Shown: positions 30,118-40,410, counted from the first letter of the stretch. The stretch: 64,000 bases of DNA from Asparagopsis taxiformis (GCA_030407315.1 JALQPE010000239.1:1-64000), one strand, 5' to 3'. Notes: generated from the letters alone by a model not told the origin. Made by a program: numbers and translations.

Positions 30118-33100
30118 CTAATTCCATGCTCTAAACGCTGTCCCATAATGAACGTAGAGCTCCTGCCCCGGACGGATATCGCGGATTGCACGTACTACAA
30201 TGATCTTCGGATTTTCTAGGTCCTTCGCCTTGAGCTTCTTCCCCGTCGAACCGCTGCTGTAGTTCTCGACAAACTCGACGTTGGCCATCCGCCTGGTGTC
30301 TTCCGCCGGAGTGTCCTCACCTCGCAAATACCGCGGGTCGTTGATGAACTGCGCCGAACAGAACGGAGCCGGAACAATCCAAATTGGATGCTCGATGTTT
30401 TCGTCGTCCTCCGCTGTTGCATACAGCTTGATGGCATACATCAAGAATGTTTCCTTCGTTATCGCCATGTGACCCTCTCCGTACGCGAACCTCATCGACT
30501 CCTTGCTCATATCAGAGTACACAACAGTTCCGTAGTATGCACATACTTCGTCGCCAACATTAAATGTCTGTTCAGCGAAGAGCCCTCTTCCTGCATTTGG
30601 ATGCTTAATCAGCGATGGTCGAACGCTCAATTTTTTCGCAACACAATCGTGTGCCCGCATCACGCGAGGGTTTTCAGTTTGCAACCAGCGGCGCAGGGAA
30701 GGTGGCCAATAATGTACCGGTTTTTCCATGTGCTCGTGCGACGCAATCGACTCTGGGCACAGCTGCCAGAGGTACTGCCGAATATATTTCGGGAACCTCT
30801 GGTACAGGGGAAGGCCAGGTGGGGGTTCGATGATCTTGCGTTCCCTCTGTGTACGCATCGTGACAGAGGGGGACCCCAAGAACTTCTCAGCACTCTGTTT
30901 CGCTTCTGTCGTGACCCTCATGTCAGTGTTGTTTGAAAGAATTACACGTGACATGACTGCACACAGCTTTGGAAGCAATCGTGCCACACACAATTTGTCC
31001 ATGTCACTGCCGACGAAAACACGGTGCTCAGGCAAGCTCATAGCTGCTTTTCCCGTTGCGAAAGTGCCAGAGAATGGATCGACAACAATATCACCAGGCT
31101 GTGAATGCTGGCTGATCAACTCCATCATGAGAGCGACGCTCTTCTGCTCTGCACGAACTCTGACCGTAGCACCGGTTGTGCTCCTTGTTCGCCACACCAT
31201 CTCATTCGAATCGATGGCGGGAATATTGATGGTGACGTTGCACCACGCCGGGTACGTGCCGTCCATGTATCCGTGGTTCCTATAGGCCACCATCTCGCTT
31301 CCAGTCTTGAACGGAACACCTCGCTTCCAGAAGTGGATAGCGACCTCTGCCATGTTCATGCGTTGGTACCTCTTCCGCCCCGGCATTTGATAGAGGTGCC
31401 CAGGTAATCGGACAAACAACAGAGGTACCTCGTCAACGAAGAAAACTGAATTCCGAACGACGTCCTCCTCCTCCTCCTCATCCTCATCCGCACTTTCTTC
31501 GTCACTGTGCTGCGATGCTTCGGAGTCCGAATTCATGGACGTAACCTCTTCTTCATCCGGCCCGTCATCACTGGCAGCAGCATCGGTTGGGCCTTCTGAC
31601 TGCGGTCCTTTGTACGTTTCCAAGTAATGGAACCATTCGTAGAACTGCAAAACGGAGCAGAACACGATGCCGTGGCCACCGGGGCGCAACAGCTCGTCAA
31701 ACACTTCGATGCTAGCCTGCATATCTTCTGCAGTTAGCCTGTCGTACGAAGAGTTGGAATCGTTCCTCTTACGACGAACATTGTAGGGCGGATCAGTCAG
31801 AATGAGCTGAACGTTGCCCGTGATGGGCACGTGTTCTCGGCTCTCGTCGGCACTGACCAAATCTTCGAAAGGGATGTCGTACACCCGGCAATACTGACTC
31901 ATTTTCGAAAGAAAGTCCTTTGCGAGAGCCTGCCCTTCACTTTCCTGCTCTTCTATCGCATAGGGTGACGGTGACGGGGGAGACGGCCCTTGGGCAGTAA
32001 GACTGGTCCTCCCAGGTCCAAGTTGAAGCCTGGTTGTGTGTCTTGTCGACGGAACCAAACCTCTCCCTCCTGTGTTGCGACGAGTGGGAGTGTCATCAAC
32101 CGGCTTGGGGACCTTTTCTGCGTCCGCGGCTTGTGGTGCCGGGCGGAGGACATCCATAACGTCTTCGTCGAGGGTGTCAAAGTACGCTGGCAGCTTGTCC
32201 GGATTTCCGCTTGACAAGTATATTTCCAGCGCCCCCCAGCGGTCGGACTCCGGCCAAGTGTACAGGTCCGGGTTGACGATAAGAAACTGCAACCGGTCGA
32301 AGAACTTCCTCACAAGGTCCCTAAATGCACTGTGCTGCGCACTGGTTCTTGTCTCTACTTTTCCACCATGTCCATCAGGATGAGATAGGGGAGCTTTGTC
32401 GTGGTAGAGATCTAGCTTCTGCTCCATCGGTGCGAATAGACCTTCATCGAGCACGTCAAACCAATGCTCACTGCTGTCGAAAATGATGTACGGCGCCATC
32501 AACTCTTCGAAGCTGGAAAACTTTGCGGCGAAGGCCACATCGGTCCAAGCATGGTATAAAACTTGAACCACGTAACAAGCTCGATTAGTGCTTTTCCGAT
32601 GGGCTGGGACGCGTGCGGCTTCGTTCCCCTCTTCGGCCGCGTCGCCTATTCGGCGACGCGGCAGGTTCTTGTTGTGATTTCGGATGATAGACAACGCTTG
32701 GAAATACATCAATACCTCGAACGTTTCCGGTGGAGCAAGAACGAAGGCGCTTGGTTCCCCGCGCTGCGGCGCCTGTAGTGGCGAAGGAAGCATGTTACAT
32801 CCAATAAGGAAGGTCTGCGGCACGATCCCAGAAAGGATGCAGTGCTCAACCCATTGCCCGATACGCTCATCCTGTCTTGAAAACTCGGCAATCGGTAATG
32901 CCAGACGAACAATCTGCTTGGCTCGCTCAACGTTCATCTCTGCCATGACGATTTCGGCAACATCCGCCTCGACTCCAGTATTCTTCGAACGACCGCTGAA
33001 GGCCATGCTGAGTCGACCTTGCAGCGCCGCAAATTGTTCTTCCGTGCCCTGCGCAACCCAAGCGCCAAGGTCCGCGTATGTGAAACCTCCCGGCTTGTCC

Positions 33101-33213
33101 GTCAAGTCTGCGAAACTTGAGTGGGCGAACAAATCCAGCAAGAGGCGGAGGAAGTCTTTGCCAGCGAGAGTAGTTTCGCGGGCGGCGCGACCTACGTTTC
33201 GACGTGTACCCAT
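30118..33213 (-). CDS. Fusion of a beta-class (bacterial-type) DNA methyltransferase and a SET domain
   Basis: 1031 residues from the first ATG (GACATGG context); the frame is open about 55 codons further up without an ATG. Residues 1-430 are unassigned. The methyltransferase half has LILTDPPYNV with DPPY at 474-477 (catalytic motif IV). GDIVVDPFSGTFATG follows, with the AdoMet-binding DPFSGT at 712-717. Motif IV preceding motif I is the beta-class order found in bacterial N6-adenine or N4-cytosine enzymes. An acidic insert (about 535-575) separates them. The C-terminal 170 residues form a SET-like domain: HPNAGRGLFAEQTF near 870, INDPRYL where NHSC is usual, and GQELYVHYG at the end. SET domains methylate protein lysines. 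The pair could couple DNA and histone methylation in the nucleus, which is an inference. The changed SET motif may affect activity. Confidence 0.75.
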   Translation of the reverse strand: MGTRRNVGRAARETTLAGKDFLRLLLDLFAHSSFADLTDKPGGFTYADLGAWVAQGTEEQFAALQGRLSMAFSGRSKNTGVEADVAEIVMAEMNVERAKQIVRLALPIAEFSRQDERIGQWVEHCILSGIVPQTFLIGCNMLPSPLQAPQRGEPSAFVLAPPETFEVLMYFQALSIIRNHNKNLPRRRIGDAAEEGNEAARVPAHRKSTNRACYVVQVLYHAWTDVAFAAKFSSFEELMAPYIIFDSSEHWFDVLDEGLFAPMEQKLDLYHDKAPLSHPDGHGGKVETRTSAQHSAFRDLVRKFFDRLQFLIVNPDLYTWPESDRWGALEIYLSSGNPDKLPAYFDTLDEDVMDVLRPAPQAADAEKVPKPVDDTPTRRNTGGRGLVPSTRHTTRLQLGPGRTSLTAQGPSPPSPSPYAIEEQESEGQALAKDFLSKMSQYCRVYDIPFEDLVSADESREHVPITGNVQLILTDPPYNVRRKRNDSNSSYDRLTAEDMQASIEVFDELLRPGGHGIVFCSVLQFYEWFHYLETYKGPQSEGPTDAAASDDGPDEEEVTSMNSDSEASQHSDEESADEDEEEEEDVVRNSVFFVDEVPLLFVRLPGHLYQMPGRKRYQRMNMAEVAIHFWKRGVPFKTGSEMVAYRNHGYMDGTYPAWCNVTINIPAIDSNEMVWRTRSTTGATVRVRAEQKSVALMMELISQHSQPGDIVVDPFSGTFATGKAAMSLPEHRVFVGSDMDKLCVARLLPKLCAVMSRVILSNNTDMRVTTEAKQSAEKFLGSPSVTMRTQRERKIIEPPPGLPLYQRFPKYIRQYLWQLCPESIASHEHMEKPVHYWPPSLRRWLQTENPRVMRAHDCVAKKLSVRPSLIKHPNAGRGLFAEQTFNVGDEVCAYYGTVVYSDMSKESMRFAYGEGHMAITKETFLMYAIKLYATAEDDENIEHPIWIVPAPFCSAQFINDPRYLRGEDTPAEDTRRMANVEFVENYSSGSTGKKLKAKDLENPKIIVVRAIRDIRPGQELYVHYGTAFRAWN

Positions 33214-33639
33214 GTCACTAGAATCCTCCCAAGGGCTAGCGGGTTCGCGCAGAATTGGCACGGTTGCGTCGTCAACGATCGGATTGCTGTTGCGCCTGCG
33301 CTTATTCGTCAGAATGGAATGAGTGGAAATTCGGTACAGGATGGCGACCGCTCGGCGAGACAGTCAAATTTGACGACGTATCTCGTGACGTTTGCACTCT
33401 TTCGTAAGGAACACTGGTTGATATCGAACGGAACAGAGTATACGGGTACACAGCACTGGAAAGGTCTTGAAACCCGTAACCGGTGTAGGTAATAAGTTGT
33501 GACGGATACGTGGTAGAGAAAAATTTTAAAAAGATTGTGATTCCCTGTCTTTGAGTGTTGTACTGCACGGCCGCCATGGCGGCTGTGACTGCAGTCACAT
33601 AGGTTGTCACAGGTGCATCACGCTTACCAGGTGAGCGAC

Positions 33640-33840
33640 ATCTGGACGGCCACTGGACATGGGGATGTCCAGCTCAGATGCATTGCTGGCCAGCCCAGAA
33701 ATTCTAAAATTTCGGGCAGAAAAAAATTGTGAAAAATCATCGATTTTGGCGGTCGAAAGTGCCGTACGGCACACCCCCATCTCAAAAACATGTTCACATG
33801 TGCATGTTTTTGAGAATAGCCCAAATTTTAATTCAAATCA
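33640..33840 (-). repeat. Right inverted end of the methyltransferase element
   Basis: Inverse of the left end at 29693-29885, including TGATTTGAATTAAAATTTGG at its outer edge. It is preceded inward by GGACATGGGGATGTCC, related to repeats near 34030 and 51240. Confidence 0.8.
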
Positions 33841-34841
33841 TGGTGTCTAATTTGGCCACAACGGCCCCAGGAACCGGCCGCCGCCCCGATCGGGGCTATC
33901 ACTGGCTTCTATAAGCACCAACTGTAAGCCAAAATCGCGTCTCACGAAGGGTCGATTACAGGCTCAACACGCCAGGGACAGGTCTTGGTCCTTGTTCCAT
34001 CATAGTCCCGCCCCACTCTCTCACGACCAACCTGAAATGGACGTCCGGTGGATGTCCAGCTCGATTGCACTGCTGGTCAGCCCAGAAATTCTAAAATTTC
34101 CGAAAAATCAATTTGGTGGCCCAGCATCTCCTGTGCCGAAAATTCCCGCACTCACTTCTGATATACTATATCGTAGTAGTAGTAGTCTAGACGTGTTTCG
34201 CACTTGTACGCATCAGGGAAAGCGTCACGGAAGGTTGAGACTACGCTACTTGTGTACCGCGTCGTCTGAAATAGCGAGTAGTGTTTGTTGTATAGTTGTG
34301 GAGTATGCGTCTAGTGGTTTGTAAAGCTTGCAGAACGGGATAGGGATGTGGGTGGCCCTATTTTATGAATACATGAGTACCAATATTCAGTGATGACAAA
34401 GCGGAAAGGCATAGGCTCATACAAGTTTGAGATTGCATAGTGGAGAAAATATTTACATCGAAATTTACATGGAACAGATGGAGGTTTTAAGGATGAGGTA
34501 TGAGAGGAAGAAAATTCTTCTGTGGTATGAGGATGTGTTCTGTGGAGGGATGCAATCTTGGGATGGTACAGGGGGAGGTGGAAATGTACCGAGTGCGGGT
34601 TTAGATTGGAGTGTGATTCGGAGAGGAGTGCCGACAAGCATATTATGGGGATTGGGGAGACGCTGCGGGGTGTTGGGGTAGTGAGGGCGGAGGAGGTGTT
34701 TAGGTGGGACCGTAGGAGGGTGCGGTTGAAGGCGCCGAGAGGAGGGGGTTTTAGGAAAGTGAGGAGAAAGAGGGGGAGGGGGTGGCGTCTGTTCTGGCTG
34801 TGGTGAGTGGGGATGTGATGGAGAAGAAGGGGGTTATTGTA
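33841..34841. other. Flank between methyltransferase element and CACTA copy B; no gene called
   Basis: It contains a partial copy of the methyltransferase-element end (34020-34110) and a purine-rich plus strand after 34430. Two overlapping plus-strand frames (34427-34806) are Gly/Arg-rich and lack motifs. The same purine-rich character resumes after copy B at 50443, so B split one composition domain, and possibly one unrecognised gene. Confidence 0.4.
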
Positions 34842-35140
34842 CACTACGGTGTTGGGAATGAAAAAAGACAGTAAATTTACTGTCTGAGACAGTAAAAATT
34901 ACTGTCTGGTCAAGACAGTGCGCGGAGACAGTAAAATTTACTGTCTGGAAATTTCAGAATACTGCTGCAGCAATAAACTGGCACGACATCTGGACAGTAC
35001 CAAAAACAGTAAAATTTACTGTCCAGAACAGTAAATTTTACTGTCCGGAAGTGTTGCCGCCAGACAGTATGTGCAGACAGTACATTTTACTGTCTGAGGC
35101 AGTGCATTGTATTGTATTACTGCACTGTCTGGGGAAATCT
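34842..35140. repeat. Left terminus and subterminal palindromes of copy B
   Basis: The 13-bp terminus CACTACGGTGTTG is followed by repeated ACAGTAAATTTACTGT palindromes, almost identical to 2-300 in copy A. Confidence 0.9.
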
Positions 35141-35914
35141 GTAGACAGTAGTGTAGATAGCAAATTGTATTGTCTGCGGGTAGTACCGTGCATTGGTTGA
35201 CAACACTGTCTGGTGGAGTGGACTTGAGAGGAAGTATGGAGCATGATGTTAGTGTGAAGGTAAATATTGGAATGGTATGTGGTTTACGACTAAAGTGATT
35301 TTGATGGAGCTTTTCAGATATTTGTAGGTAGCAAAGTTAGCACGAGGGAAGATAAGTTCTATAGGAGAGCGTATCGACCGTATTCGGATGGGAATCATGG
35401 TTTATATCACACATAAGGAAAATAGAACCATCTTTGTAACATATGGAATGAATCACTTTTGATGCACGTTGGCAGTGACAGCGACAGTTCGAGTTTGAGA
35501 TTTAGTTAAGTTGATGTAGTAGTTCTGTTAATAGTAAAGTTTTCAATGAGAATAAAGACAATGAATGCCATGAACAAGTACTACACTGTGCTGCTTTCGC
35601 CGCTCAGCCCCACAGAGATGCGGCACGAACATCCTATCAAACCACCCTTTCATTCCTTTGCAATCTTCCACAATCTCATGCCGCCATCATAGACCTCCAC
35701 TCTGACTCTTGTCAGGCACTGGAAAATCTGCTAGTAGTACGTCTCCACGCTACAATCACCTACGCCGAACATGCACCCGATCAACTCTTGTCCCTGCACC
35801 ACAAAACATCACCTTTTTCCCGAGCTTCTCATTCTCGTCATTGCACACCCGAAGAGCTGCTAGTCCTTTACAAACTCTGTGACATTACCCCAATTACTCA
35901 CCAACTAGCTATCC
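35141..35914. other. Start of copy B cargo; no gene called
   Basis: It matches copy A to about 35350, then is unique. A plus-strand frame without ATG (about 35580-35949) encodes a His/Leu-rich peptide and overlaps a more convincing minus-strand membrane exon, so it is left uncalled. Confidence 0.4.
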
Positions 35915-36106
35915 TCACACACCGGTTGACACGAGGACATCCAATATAATTCCGGCAATCAAGAGCTCGTTGTTGGCGTCGGTGCAGCTTGGATAGGCCA
36001 CGAGGCTGTAAAATTGGAGCGCTAGCAGCACGTAGATGCTGAAGAAGAACTCGACTGCGCTTGTTAGGGTGAGGAGCCCGCTTGAGATCAAGAAATAGCC
36101 AATTGC
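35915..36106 (-). pseudogene. Captured exon of an unidentified membrane protein
   Basis: A 63-codon frame between stops, without an ATG, has a long hydrophobic run (LLTLTSAVEFFFSIYVLLAL) followed by an extracellular-like piece with PSCTDANNELL and a second hydrophobic stretch. That is one or two transmembrane segments. The family is unknown. It lies on the same strand as the next fragment, possibly from the same source gene. Confidence 0.35.
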
Positions 36107-36273
36107 TTAACAGTCCATTCCCACTGATTTCAGTCATGACATGTTTCAAAGAAACACCCATTCATCCACCTCTCTTGAAGAAACTTTCCATAACGTCTTC
36201 CACACGTTCAAAAACTCCGCGGAGTTTTTGCGCGCACCGTGCCATGTTTACGCGTTTCCCGCCACGTGTACCA

Positions 36274-36440
36274 TCATCCCATGGGCCCAATAACCGATGC
36301 ACACAAAATCACAGTAGCCAGAGCTCCCACCAGAACCGACGAACTGTGCTCCCTCAACACCACCGGAATGTGTGCCATATCTCCGGTGCGCAGCGCCTTG
36401 CGCCTTTTTCAACAATATCAATCTGCTGGAAACCTACGTC
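36274..36440 (-). pseudogene. Second captured membrane-protein exon
   Basis: A frame without ATG contains LRTGDMAHIPVVLREHSS followed by VLVGALATVILCASVIG, a typical transmembrane helix. The end falls at a TGA. Source gene not recognised. Confidence 0.3.
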
Positions 36441-37261
36441 ACACGAATCTGCCCACTCGCGAAAAATTGACTTTTCCATCACGCAATACCTTGTAAAACA
36501 TCTCAAAGATGCCGCACATCGACGACATCTCTTTCATTCACCCGCGTTATCATTGTTCACTGATATTGTATAAACAGTATGATACGCGCTGTTTGCCGCA
36601 CCACAACCCCCGTAGATACATCTCATTCAAACAACATAGCGCCCAACTCTCCCTGCTCCACCATACACACTTTCTCAACATTTTCTGAGAACCCCTCCGT
36701 ACCACCCCATAAAACATATCATGAAGTTCTTCGTCGGCTCCTTTCAAACAGCGAAGTTCGCTGCCTTTCGTCCTTGTTTCCTTTTCTCTACGCACTCTTC
36801 GCCTACAACCGCCGCCGCCGAGGATGGTAATATGTGGCCAATAAACAACTCAGCACAATGCACCAGACAAACAATAGAGTACACAAAGAAATTGAAATAG
36901 TCTACGCTGATCTCATGTCGATATGTATCCGCATCGTTGGCGTCATTCATTGTTTACAGTTGTTGATTGCGAATGACAGCAAAAAAACCCAAAAAAACGC
37001 GCCCCTAGACGACTATCGAAACCGTCAACACAGCACAGGTACATACGGCTGCATGTGCACACATCACGCCGCCGCTCATCCTATCGGTCGTCATGACGAT
37101 TTGATGCATCAACGTGAGCAAATACGGCGCACCAAAATGTCCACCAATACTCTACAACCATCGCATGTTGCACCGGCAGCATCAGCCGCCAACAAACAGA
37201 AACAATATACGCGATCTACGACAAACGAGCCGCGTGCTACTCCTGTTTCGCATCTTTCGTA
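36441..37261. other. Copy B cargo with no recognisable gene
   Basis: Short frames on both strands show no motif or consistent coding character. Composition shifts to GC-rich toward the TRIC-like pseudogene. Confidence 0.4.
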
Positions 37262-38221
37262 GCGTCATCCCAAACTGGAAATCGAATGGCGCGCGAATAC
37301 GTGACGCCCCTTGCAAGCACTGCGACACCTACACCAGCCTCGACGCGGGCGGCGGGATGCAGCGACAGGTTGCGCACGAAGAGATACGTGGAGGCACCCG
37401 CAGCCGCTGTTGATGCCTAAATCTCCGAATGAATATGCAGAATATGCACATCACGTTTATAAAGCGCGTTGTGAACGGCGCCGACAAATGTAGCGGTCGC
37501 CATACCGCATAGCACGCAGATGAGCGGGTTGAAGCGTGCGCGGAGTCCGTCCTAGGGCCGCGCAGCTGTACGCCGATGACGCAGAAAGCGCCGACTCCCA
37601 GCGCGTCGGTGGCGACAAACGGCGCCGCGTCGGCGTCGTATTGTCGGCATCGTATTGGCGCGGCCAGACCGTGAATGGCGCCAATGATACCAGGATTGAT
37701 TGGGTGAGATACTCCGGTTCAGAGGTCCGGAACGGACGTTTGCAGATGATTAGACCGTCGCGAATCGTGCCGCCGCCCAGCGCGGTCATCGTTCCCAACA
37801 CCACCGCACCCAGCATGTCCAGACCGGTCGCGGCCAGGATACCGCCGGAGTGCGCGAAGAATACTGTGCCGAGATAGTCGAGCAGGCGCAGCGTGCCTAG
37901 CGAGGTGGTGGTGGGGAAGCGCGGGAGACTGTCGTTGATGAACGGTGAAGGCGGGGGCGTCGTGGCGCTTGGGGTGGAGGACGCGTTTCGGGCGGGCGTG
38001 AACGTTTGCAAACGCCAGATTGTCCCTGCGCCATGGCGCAGGGACAATCTGGAGAGGAGGGGCGCGAGAGACGGAGACGCTATATCATGTTTGGAAACTA
38101 CGGTCGGTGAGATTGGAATCTCGATGCGCTGGTGCGGATCCGGGTGGTTGGGTGCTGCGAGTTGTGGGCCGCTTGTTGGATGAGTCCTATGGGGCCTGAT
38201 TGCTGTTGTGTAGCGCTGCAC
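37262..38221 (-). pseudogene. Decayed TRIC/UPF0126-family membrane channel or transporter gene
   Basis: The first family repeat is clear: LRLLDYLGTVFFAHSGG, then GAVVLGTMTALGGGTIRDGL and SEPEYL. After a frame change the second repeat begins with VATDALGVGAFCVIGVQ. After another change come FNPLICVLCGMATATFVGA and the C-terminal helices. A TAG replaces a sense codon near 37414, and no ATG lies upstream. The family forms trimeric cation channels or small-molecule transporters with seven helices in two repeats. A long Ser/Pro/Thr-rich N-terminus suggests an organelle-targeted eukaryotic version. GC content is much higher than in the surrounding transposon, as expected for captured host DNA. A perfect 38-bp palindrome (38015-38052) interrupts the N-terminal part. 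Confidence 0.7.
38015..38052. repeat. Perfect 38-bp palindrome in the TRIC-like pseudogene
   Basis: Arms CCAGATTGTCCCTGCGCCA and its exact inverse with no loop. The low divergence points to recent inverted duplication. Confidence 0.92.
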
Positions 38222-38508
38222 TAAATCGTCTTTGGTGTGGCAGCAAAGCGCTGATTTACGGTCTGTACGAAGAGCAATTGAAATTTATATCAACTCGCCG
38301 CATTCATGCAAAGAGTTGCATCTCGCAATCTTCTTCACGCCCCGTTCCTGCCCTGCATTCAACTAAACCACCTTGACTCTCAACACGTCACTCCAACATA
38401 AAACATTGCCACACAATCCACCAATCCCCCCATTCGCTTGGTGAATAACACAACATCTAATTCTTTCAAAAACATAACATACCCGCTAATCGCACTCTAA
38501 ACTTGTAG
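38053..38508. other. Spacer between TRIC-like and EF-hand fragments
   Basis: It contains the 5' part of the TRIC-like frame up to 38221, then AT-rich sequence. No further gene seen. Confidence 0.4.
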
Positions 38509-38766
38509 TATACATATTCAGACGCTCCAGCGTCGTCGATCGACACAGACCGCTCGAAACAAATTTCGCCGCTCGAGTTGAATAAATGCCTAGCCGGCCT
38601 TGGAATGGACCTCTCCATGGATGAGGTCTCCGCCATGAACGATCTTGCCGTGCTTTCTGGCCGCCCCGGTGACGATATTGGCCCCGATGATTTCCGTGGC
38701 CTTTACAAACGTGTTTCAGACTTCAGGAAGACTAGTACTTTTATAGATATTAATGAAGAGCAGTGA
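38509..38766 (+). pseudogene. Captured EF-hand (centrin/calmodulin-like) exon
   Basis: An 85-codon frame begins after a TTGTAG that could be a splice acceptor, and ends with a natural-looking stop. DTDRSKQISPLE fits a canonical 12-residue EF-hand calcium loop (Asp1, Asp3, Ser5, Ile8, Glu12). ELNKCLAGLGMDLSMDEVSAM then matches the linker helix of calmodulin-like proteins. A second, degenerate loop around SGRPGDDIGPDDF follows. Intact EF-hand proteins of this type have four loops, so this is a C-terminal exon. It has no start codon of its own and is unlikely to be functional inside the transposon. Confidence 0.6.
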
Positions 38767-39101
38767 CTTTTTATGTATCTTACTGCGCTCTGTTCATTGC
38801 CCTGTCGCCTCAATATTGAGGTGTTTTGTACAAAACACCGGACGCTAACTGCGCCGGATTAGTAGTAGGTATCATCTCTGCTCATCGTTTCATGAATTTA
38901 CTCGATAAATCTTGCCGAGGCTTTCGCCGCGCAAATGACCTTAGCAAAACCCTCTTCTTCTACTATATCTTCCACACCCTCCCTTTCTTCATCCCCACTA
39001 CTTCTATTCCTTCCATTTTTCTGCCTTTCTTCACTCCCATTTTCCATATCCATATGTCGCCTCTTCCGGCCTTTTGGTGACTCCTGGTCTTGTTCAACAA
39101 T

Positions 39102-39952
39102 TTATTCCTGTTCATCCATACTGTCTCTCATATCTTTATCTACTACGTTGTCGCCATGCAAACATGATTCTGTCTCAATTGCCCCATCGGTGTCACTCTT
39201 CCCCATCAACACTAACACGTCTTCGTGCGGCACTACAACCGCATCGTTATTGCATGGATCATCACCTCCGTGATGACCACCATTCTCGTGTTCTAATTCC
39301 TCATCGCCGCCTCCCCATTTTACATATACTTCTTCATCATTAGATCTTCTAGTTGCCCCAGTTTCATCACCAAGAATTTCATTACCTTGTACGGTTCCTT
39401 CTTCTTGACAATCGACATCATCATCAACAATTGCAACATCTTCTTCATTCACACTGTTTGCCTCCGGAACACGATCAGCATCAACACCATGTACATCTCC
39501 TGTTACCTTTCTTCTCTCAGGCAACACCTCCGCTTGAGCGAAACCGATTTCAACTACTCTCTCATTAATATCTGCGTTTCCATCAACACTTGCAACGGCA
39601 TTTTCTTTCATATATGCATGCTCCTCAACGCGCTCAGCATTCGATTCAACCCCATCAACGATCGTTGACAACACTCGAGTGCTGCGTCTACAGCCCCATC
39701 AACATCAGGTTCTACATGGTCTTCTACGGGCGCCTGATCGATATCTCCCATATTCGCAACGTCTTCCGACGGTTCTACATCAATACCATTCCGGTTGGCG
39801 ACTACATGCCCATCTCCATTTCTTACTACTGTGTCGTCAAGATGAGAACGCGATTCCCCCTCCGTGAACGACGAGCGAAGGTACTTCATGCTGTTCGTCA
39901 GTTTCAGCGTTTCGCTTATGCTCTTGAATCTAGTCATGGCTCCCTGGTCCAC
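39102..39952 (-). pseudogene. Acidic low-complexity reading frame, frameshifted
   Basis: An upstream part (ATG at about 39937) begins MTRFKSISETLKL and is rich in Asp, Glu and Val. After a frame change near 39660 the same style continues (VDGNADINERVV, then DDDVDCQEE) to a stop at 39102. No domain recognised. The shared composition across the frameshift argues for one broken acidic protein. Confidence 0.35.
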
Positions 39953-40039
39953 CGCTCAGTTCCTGTTGTTCCTCAGCTTCCTGATCGGCATGCTCATATT
40001 GCACAGTGGCTTCATCGAGTTGCGCAGCCTCTATGAGGA

Positions 40040-40410
40040 CGTCCTCAACTGTACAGTTGCCCCTTCACCGTCCCGTGCGATACTTTTCGCCAAATAAATC
40101 AGTCTTCGTTAGCAAACCCTCCACTGCCTTAGCTTGCAGAGACAATTCTTCGTTTACATGCAATACAGCGGCACCACTGGCCAGAGCACATATGAAGTCA
40201 TTCGTTGACGTATCTCCATCAACTGTGATTGCAATTCATGAATTGAAAGACGTTTCTACGGCTCTATTCAGCATACGTTGCCACAACGTCAGTTCAACAT
40301 CAGCATCACAGGTGAAAACGGCGAGCATCATTGCCATGTTGAGATGAATCATTCCGAATCCCTTACACATACCACCGACAGTAATCTTTGTGCCATTCAC
40401 GACATGCTCC
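40040..40410 (-). pseudogene. argJ: Decayed ArgJ fragment (glutamate N-acetyltransferase / ornithine acetyltransferase)
   Basis: KITVGGMCKGFGMIHLNMA, then SFN, a stop codon, ITVDGDTSTNDF and finally IARDGEGATVQL follow the order of the ArgJ core. ArgJ is made as a precursor that cleaves itself before the conserved Thr of the MATML motif, and that Thr is the nucleophile. Here the motif reads MAMML, so the catalytic Thr is gone. An in-frame stop, a frame change and missing N- and C-terminal parts confirm a dead fragment. The normal enzyme makes ornithine and N-acetylglutamate in arginine synthesis. The fragment ends almost at the junction where copy B again matches copy A. Confidence 0.75.

Larger units (their letters stand above)
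29693..33840. mobile_element. Putative DNA element with about 200-bp inverted ends carrying a DNA methyltransferase-SET gene
   Basis: TGATTTGAATTAAAATTTGG at the left end recurs as its inverse ending at 33840. The similarity continues inward for about 190 bp on each side, through an AACATG hairpin, GTGCCGTACGGCAC and a GAAATT...CCAGCC block. One large minus-strand gene fills the interior. No transposase is visible, and immediate flanks show no clear target duplication. Either the element is mobilised in trans, or it uses an unrecognised mechanism, or the inverted repeats frame a non-mobile unit. An extra end copy lies at 28510-28690 and a partial one at 34020-34110. Confidence 0.55.

Noticed and set aside
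15303..33213. Bacterial plasmid or chromosome with ParB partition genes
   Set aside because: No ParA, no bacterial ribosome-binding sites or operons. Neighbours are CACTA, DIRS and copia elements, and the proteins carry nuclear-type basic and acidic tails.
30281..33322. Several plus-strand frames opposite the methyltransferase-SET gene
   Set aside because: Overlap with a motif-bearing minus-strand gene; no motifs of their own.
34427..34806. A zinc-finger gene interrupted by copy B
   Set aside because: A KCTECGF string is present, but the rest is purine-rich low-complexity sequence, and joining it to 50443 onward gives no recognisable protein.
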